Shown: positions 6,950 to 9,755 of the stretch, in pieces
How positions within the stretch are numbered: the first letter of the stretch is position 1
Layout of the letters: every line of letters starts with the position of its first letter
NCBI GenBank assembly: GCA_937928475.1
Contig: CALFVE010000410.1
Span: 1-9,755, forward strand
Direction of reading: 5' to 3'
DNA: 9,755 nucleotides
DNA from: an uncultured bacterium
Lineage (GTDB): Bacteria; Armatimonadota; Zipacnadia; Zipacnadales; Zipacnadaceae
Translations under genes and position numbers: made by a program
Notes under the pieces: model-generated
What the model was told of the DNA's origin: nothing
Databases searched by the model: none
The model's input: only the letters and a program-made list of their open reading frames with translations

Positions 6950-7510
6950 CTAACTATGCCCGCGAGTGCCGCGCGCAAGCCCCGTCATGGCTCCCTCCAG
7001 CGCCAGGAGACGGCGCTTCATCTCCAGCCCGCCCCCGAAGCCCCCCAGGCCACCCCCGGACGCCAGCACCCGGTGGCACGGAACTAGGATCGGCGTGGGA
7101 TTACGGGCCAGCGCCCGACCGACGGCTCGCGCCGCCCGCGGGTTCCCGACCCGGGCGGCCAGTTCACCGTAAGTACAGGTCTCCCCGTAGCCCACGCTTC
7201 GGCAGGCTGCCCACACGCGCCGCTGAAAGTCAGTATACCCACTCCAGTCGAAAGTCACCGAGAACTGCGGTCGTGCGCCGCGCAGATAGGCAGCAATCTC
7301 CTCCCAGGCCTGCTGTGCTATCTCCGCAGCTGGCGAAGCGCCCTCCTGGATTGTAGGGCCCGAGGCTGCCGAACACGGCCGCGGCCATTCCACTCGAGTC
7401 ACGCCCCTCTCGCTCGCCCAAACGCGCACCCAGCCCCACGCGGTCTCCCCCGCGTGGCAGACTTGGTTCTGACCCGCCTGGGGTACTGGTTGCGGTCGCG
7501 AACTTTTCAT
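6950..7510 (-). CDS. ogt: Methylated-DNA--protein-cysteine methyltransferase (O6-alkylguanine repair)
   Basis: The protein transfers the alkyl group from O6-alkylguanine (or O4-alkylthymine) in DNA to its own cysteine, a one-use direct repair in the cytoplasm. With the chosen ATG it has 186 residues, normal for a single-domain Ogt/MGMT. Landmarks: FQRRVWAACRSVGYGETCTYGELA holds the helix-turn-helix tyrosine; RAARAVGRALARNPTPILV holds the helix-turn-helix arginine and the asparagine hinge; then PCHR with the acceptor Cys145, and SGGGLGGFGGGLEMKRRLLALEG closing the active-site fold. There is no Ada-type N-terminal regulatory domain. ATG 7510 is preferred because GAAGCAGG (7519-7526) lies eight bases before it. 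ATG 7516 and TTG 7531 (weak GGAA upstream) are in frame and add 2 and 7 residues. It shares its strand with the giant gene but is separated from it by a promoter and a terminator-like hairpin, so linked function is unlikely. Confidence 0.95.
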   Translation of the reverse strand: MKSSRPQPVPQAGQNQVCHAGETAWGWVRVWASERGVTRVEWPRPCSAASGPTIQEGASPAAEIAQQAWEEIAAYLRGARPQFSVTFDWSGYTDFQRRVWAACRSVGYGETCTYGELAARVGNPRAARAVGRALARNPTPILVPCHRVLASGGGLGGFGGGLEMKRRLLALEGAMTGLARGTRGHS

Positions 7511-7545
7511 CGGCATTGCCTGCTTCGGCAAAGAAGTTCCGCTCG

Positions 7546-7576
7546 GCTATACTAGTCCGCCCCACAATTCGCCCAA
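7546..7576 (-). promoter_or_regulatory. Possible promoter for the methyltransferase gene
   Basis: On the minus strand TTGGGC (7571-7576) is followed after 16 bases by TAGTAT (7549-7554), or after 19 bases by TATAGC (7546-7551). Both hexamers match consensus only partly. The location, about 35-40 bases before the ATG at 7510, is suitable. Confidence 0.3.
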
Positions 7577-7676
7577 GCCGGGCCCAAAGCAACCCGTCTG
7601 GTAGCGGCCAACGCCGCCGTAGGCAGCCCCCTATGGCGCCTCTCTTCAGGAAGACGGGCACCCCGCCTTTTCCGGG

Positions 7677-7705
7677 TTCCGGGCGGAGGAGGTTTATGCT
7701 ATACT
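7677..7705 (+). promoter_or_regulatory. Extended -10 promoter of rodA
   Basis: TGCTATACT at 7697-7705 is an extended -10 element (TGN plus TATACT, 5/6 match to TATAAT). The hexamer 17 bases upstream (TTCCGG, 7677-7682) is a poor -35, which is typical of extended -10 promoters. The start would be near 7712, giving a very short leader that includes the rodA Shine-Dalgarno site. A second TATACT at 7548-7553, in an identical 10-base context, could be a weaker upstream promoter. Confidence 0.55.
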
Positions 7706-7716
7706 AGGCAGCGTTC

Positions 7717-7723
7717 GGGAGGA
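7717..7723 (+). promoter_or_regulatory. Ribosome-binding site of rodA
   Basis: GGGAGGA is followed by six bases and GTG at 7730. The strong site supports the GTG start. Confidence 0.85.
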
Positions 7724-7729
7724 CCTGCC

Positions 7730-8848
7730 GTGCTAAGACGCCTTTTTGCCCGGGCTGATTTCGTGTTGTTGGTCACCGTGATCGCGCTTTCCTGCTTCGG
7801 CGCGGTGATGGTGGCCAGCGCCACTCAGCACCTAGTGCTGGCGGGCGGCGCCGGGTCGCAAAAACTGCTGGTGCAAGTGCTCTCTCTGGTGCTCGGCATA
7901 GGGCTAATGCTGCTGGTGATGAGCATAGACTACACGAAACTGCTCCACGCGGCGCCGCTTATCCTGGGAGCCAGCGTGCTGCTGCTACTAGTGACCCTGG
8001 TGCTGGGCCATGCCATCCGGGGGAGTGCGCGCTGGATCCCCCTGGGACCGGTTCACCTGCAGCCCTCGGAGTTCGCCAAGATCGCGGTTATCATAGGGCT
8101 GGCCTTCTACCTGAGCCTGCGGGCCGAGGACAGCGACCTGAGCAGCCCCCAGGTCTTTTTTCACTCCCTGGCCTTGGCGGCGGGGCCGGCCTTCGTGATC
8201 TTGCTGCAGCCTGACCTGGGCACTCCGTTGGTGCTTTTCTTCGTGTGGCTGGTAATACTGTACGCGCTGGGCGCGCGTCCGGCTTACCTGGCGGCTGCGG
8301 TAGTGGCGGCGGCGCTGCTTTTCACCGCTGCCTGGCACACCAACCTGCTCAAGGACTACCAGAAGAAGCGCATCATGGCTTTCCTCAACCCTGACGCCGA
8401 CCCGTTGGGCGCGGGCTACCATCTGCGCCAGTCGCTCATTGCCGTCGGCTCTGGGCATCTACTCGGCAAGGGCCTGTTTCAGGGCACCCAAAGCAACTTG
8501 GCCTTCATTCCCGACCAGGAGACCGACTTCATCTTCGCGGTCGTGGGCGAGGAACTGGGCTTCGTCGGGAGCATCGTGCTGCTCGGACTGCTGGGGTTGC
8601 TTCTCTGGCGCTGTGTAGCCGCCGCCGCCGAGGCCAAGGACCCCGGGGGTCGGGCCTTAGCGATTGGCGTGGCCGCCATGTTCGCCACGCAGGTGGTAGT
8701 CAACATCGGCATGGTCCTGGGGATGTTGCCTGTCAAGGGCCTGCCTTTGCCCTTCCTCTCGTATGGGGGAAGCGCCATGCTGGTCAACTTTGTCGCCGCC
8801 GGGATCGTCGAGAGCGTCTACATGCGGCGACACAAGATTGCTTTCTAG
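7730..8848 (+). CDS. rodA: Peptidoglycan glycosyltransferase RodA (SEDS family)
   Basis: The 372-residue protein is a full-length SEDS-family membrane enzyme that polymerises lipid II into glycan strands, normally with a class B penicillin-binding protein in the elongasome. About ten hydrophobic segments are visible, the first at residues 11-30 and the last at about 346-362. Family landmarks: GSARWI (98-103) with QPSEFAKI (111-118), LLQPDLGTPLV (158-168), RIMAFLNPDADPLGAGYH (214-231), FIPDQETDFIFAVVGEELG (259-277) with the predicted catalytic Asp266 in TDFIF, and GMLPVKGLPLPFLSYGG (331-347). The 'GMLPV.GLPLPF' wording and the short N-terminus favour RodA over FtsW. GTG start with strong Shine-Dalgarno; no Met alternative fits better. 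No mreB, mreC or PBP gene is in view; the next gene on the strand is unrecognised. Confidence 0.93.
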   Translation: MLRRLFARADFVLLVTVIALSCFGAVMVASATQHLVLAGGAGSQKLLVQVLSLVLGIGLMLLVMSIDYTKLLHAAPLILGASVLLLLVTLVLGHAIRGSARWIPLGPVHLQPSEFAKIAVIIGLAFYLSLRAEDSDLSSPQVFFHSLALAAGPAFVILLQPDLGTPLVLFFVWLVILYALGARPAYLAAAVVAAALLFTAAWHTNLLKDYQKKRIMAFLNPDADPLGAGYHLRQSLIAVGSGHLLGKGLFQGTQSNLAFIPDQETDFIFAVVGEELGFVGSIVLLGLLGLLLWRCVAAAAEAKDPGGRALAIGVAAMFATQVVVNIGMVLGMLPVKGLPLPFLSYGGSAMLVNFVAAGIVESVYMRRHKIAF

Positions 8849-8872
8849 CCCACGTTGGCGGCCAGGCCGAGG

Positions 8873-8892
8873 GGGCGGGCCGCAGCCCGTCC
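8873..8892 (+). terminator. GC-rich hairpin after rodA, without T-run
   Basis: GGGCGGGC (8873-8880) pairs with GCCCGTCC (8885-8892) through eight pairs, one a G-T wobble, around a CGCA loop. It lies 25 bases past the rodA stop. No T-run follows, so it may be a weak or factor-dependent terminator, an mRNA 3'-end stabiliser, or chance in GC-rich sequence. Confidence 0.3.
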
Positions 8893-8958
8893 GCTAGCGC
8901 GAAGGGAGCCTCCCCGACCCCTCTAGCGTCCATCTTACCATGAGGTAGAAAGCACCGC

Positions 8959-9755
8959 GTGCCTTCTCAGCCCGAGACGACCCAACCTGAACATGTCATC
9001 GGCTGGCAGGGCCTGACCGTGTCCGTGCCGGAGGACTGGACCGTGGGCGCCGTCACCGGCGACTACCACGAGGGCTATCTGCGTATTGACAGCCCAGATT
9101 GTCCTCGCCTGGAAGTGCGCTGGGGCGAGGCTAAGGGTAGCGTCAACCTCTCGCGCACTGTGGACCGCTACCTGCGCACGCTCCAGAGAGACCGTAAACA
9201 GCCGCAGCCGGTAACGGTGGACGCGGAGGCCAAATTCATCAGCAAGCGCAAGGTCGGCAAGGACGAGATGCAGGCCTTCACCTGGCAGGGGAAGCAGAAG
9301 GGCTACGGGGTAGCCTGGTATTGCGGGAAGTGCGGGCGGATAGTCATCGCCCAGGTCTTGGGCCAGCCGGAGGAACCGGGCCTGGAGGAGAGGGCGGTGC
9401 GGCTGCTGGCGAATCTCGAGGACCATCCCCGCGACGAGTGGGTCACCTGGGCCCTGTACGACCTGCACACGCAGGTTCCCAAGCAGTTCGAGCAGAGCGG
9501 GGTGGTTCTGCGCGCGGGCCTGACCGAGCTGTCGTTCCGCCGCGAACCGGAGCGCATCGTGGTTTCGCGCTGGGGAATGGCCCAGTTCGCCCGGCGGGGT
9601 CGTCCCCTGGAGGCCTGGGCGCGGCAGCAGTTGGGCAAGCAATTCCGAGCCATGCGCCCGGTGGCCGCTGAGACACTTTTCCGCGGGCACGAGGCGGTCC
9701 GGGTGGTCGGGGAGGCCCAGACCCCATTGGGGCCCTGGGTCCGCATCGGCCGGCA
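8959..9755 (+). CDS. Unrecognised protein downstream of rodA, partial (C-terminus beyond window)
   Basis: The frame opens at GTG 8959, the first possible start after an in-frame TGA at 8941, and runs 265 codons to the window edge without a stop. GAGGT at 8942-8946 lies 12 bases upstream, a rather long spacing. There is no signal peptide or membrane segment, so it is probably cytoplasmic. I recognise no family. It contains two related halves: VPEDW (23-27) to EVRWGEA (52-58) and VPKQF (173-177) to VSRWGMA (202-208), exactly 150 residues apart. Between them is WYCGKCGRIVIAQV with a lone CxxC (Cys122, Cys125). Composition is that of a real protein (balanced charges, many Trp) and third codon positions are GC-rich like rodA. 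It is 110 bases from rodA on the same strand, so cotranscription is possible but not shown. Confidence 0.85.
   Translation, partial: MPSQPETTQPEHVIGWQGLTVSVPEDWTVGAVTGDYHEGYLRIDSPDCPRLEVRWGEAKGSVNLSRTVDRYLRTLQRDRKQPQPVTVDAEAKFISKRKVGKDEMQAFTWQGKQKGYGVAWYCGKCGRIVIAQVLGQPEEPGLEERAVRLLANLEDHPRDEWVTWALYDLHTQVPKQFEQSGVVLRAGLTELSFRREPERIVVSRWGMAQFARRGRPLEAWARQQLGKQFRAMRPVAAETLFRGHEAVRVVGEAQTPLGPWVRIGR

Noticed and set aside
7230..7661. Minus-strand 143-codon frame overlapping the methyltransferase
   Set aside because: It overlaps the recognised Ogt gene in another frame and shows no domain.
7988..8787. Minus-strand frames of 156 and 102 codons inside rodA
   Set aside because: They are antisense to conserved SEDS motifs; products are Gln/Arg/Pro-rich with no domain.
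8935..9690. Minus-strand 251-codon frame opposite the last gene
   Set aside because: Composition is Leu/Pro/His/Arg-rich, as expected of a shadow. The plus frame has balanced charges, an internal repeat and GC-rich third positions.
1..9755. CRISPR array, tRNA, rRNA, insertion sequence or prophage
   Set aside because: No regularly spaced repeats, cloverleaf, rRNA sequence, transposase, integrase or terminal inverted repeats were seen. All repeats found are protein-domain repeats.

Overview
The window is GC-rich bacterial chromosomal DNA with two divergent gene blocks. The minus-strand block runs from a DNA-repair methyltransferase (start near 7510) leftwards into one giant secreted protein gene that fills positions 6660 to 1 and is still open at the window edge. 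The plus-strand block is a RodA/FtsW-type cell-wall polymerase gene (7730-8848) followed by an unrecognised gene (8959 to the right edge, open).

The giant gene is easily missed because its stop codon lies outside the window. I read every triplet from 6660 down to 1 and found no stop, giving 2220 codons so far. It begins with a clear signal peptide and continues as a modular, cysteine-poor extracellular protein. In order it has an unassigned N-terminal region (about residues 31-620), four copies of an Ig-like module with a DPTD..Y.DG signature (two of them associated with a nested 50-residue element), FN3-like and Ig-like domains, two carboxypeptidase-regulatory-like (CarboxypepD_reg) beta-sandwiches, and a duplicated Trp-rich module near residues 2029-2200. 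Long plus-strand open frames across 1-6660 are antisense shadows of this gene.

The gap between the methyltransferase and the giant gene (6661-6949) holds a good sigma70-like promoter. Almost at once it is followed by a terminator-like hairpin with a T-run, then about 180 bases of GC-rich leader and a strong Shine-Dalgarno site. The divergent gap (7532-7729) carries an extended -10 promoter and a strong ribosome-binding site for rodA, plus weaker signals facing the methyltransferase.

Organism: high GC, a RodA-type elongasome enzyme, sigma70-like promoters, and giant secreted proteins mixing FN3, Ig-like, CarboxypepD_reg and 'NPF...W' modules recall Armatimonadota or similar deep-branching environmental bacteria. 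That placement is inference with low confidence; no marker gene here settles it.

Functionally the rodA pair concerns peptidoglycan synthesis (and an unknown partner), the methyltransferase is housekeeping DNA repair, and the giant protein is an exported surface or matrix component. There is no sign of phage, insertion sequence, CRISPR, tRNA or rRNA.
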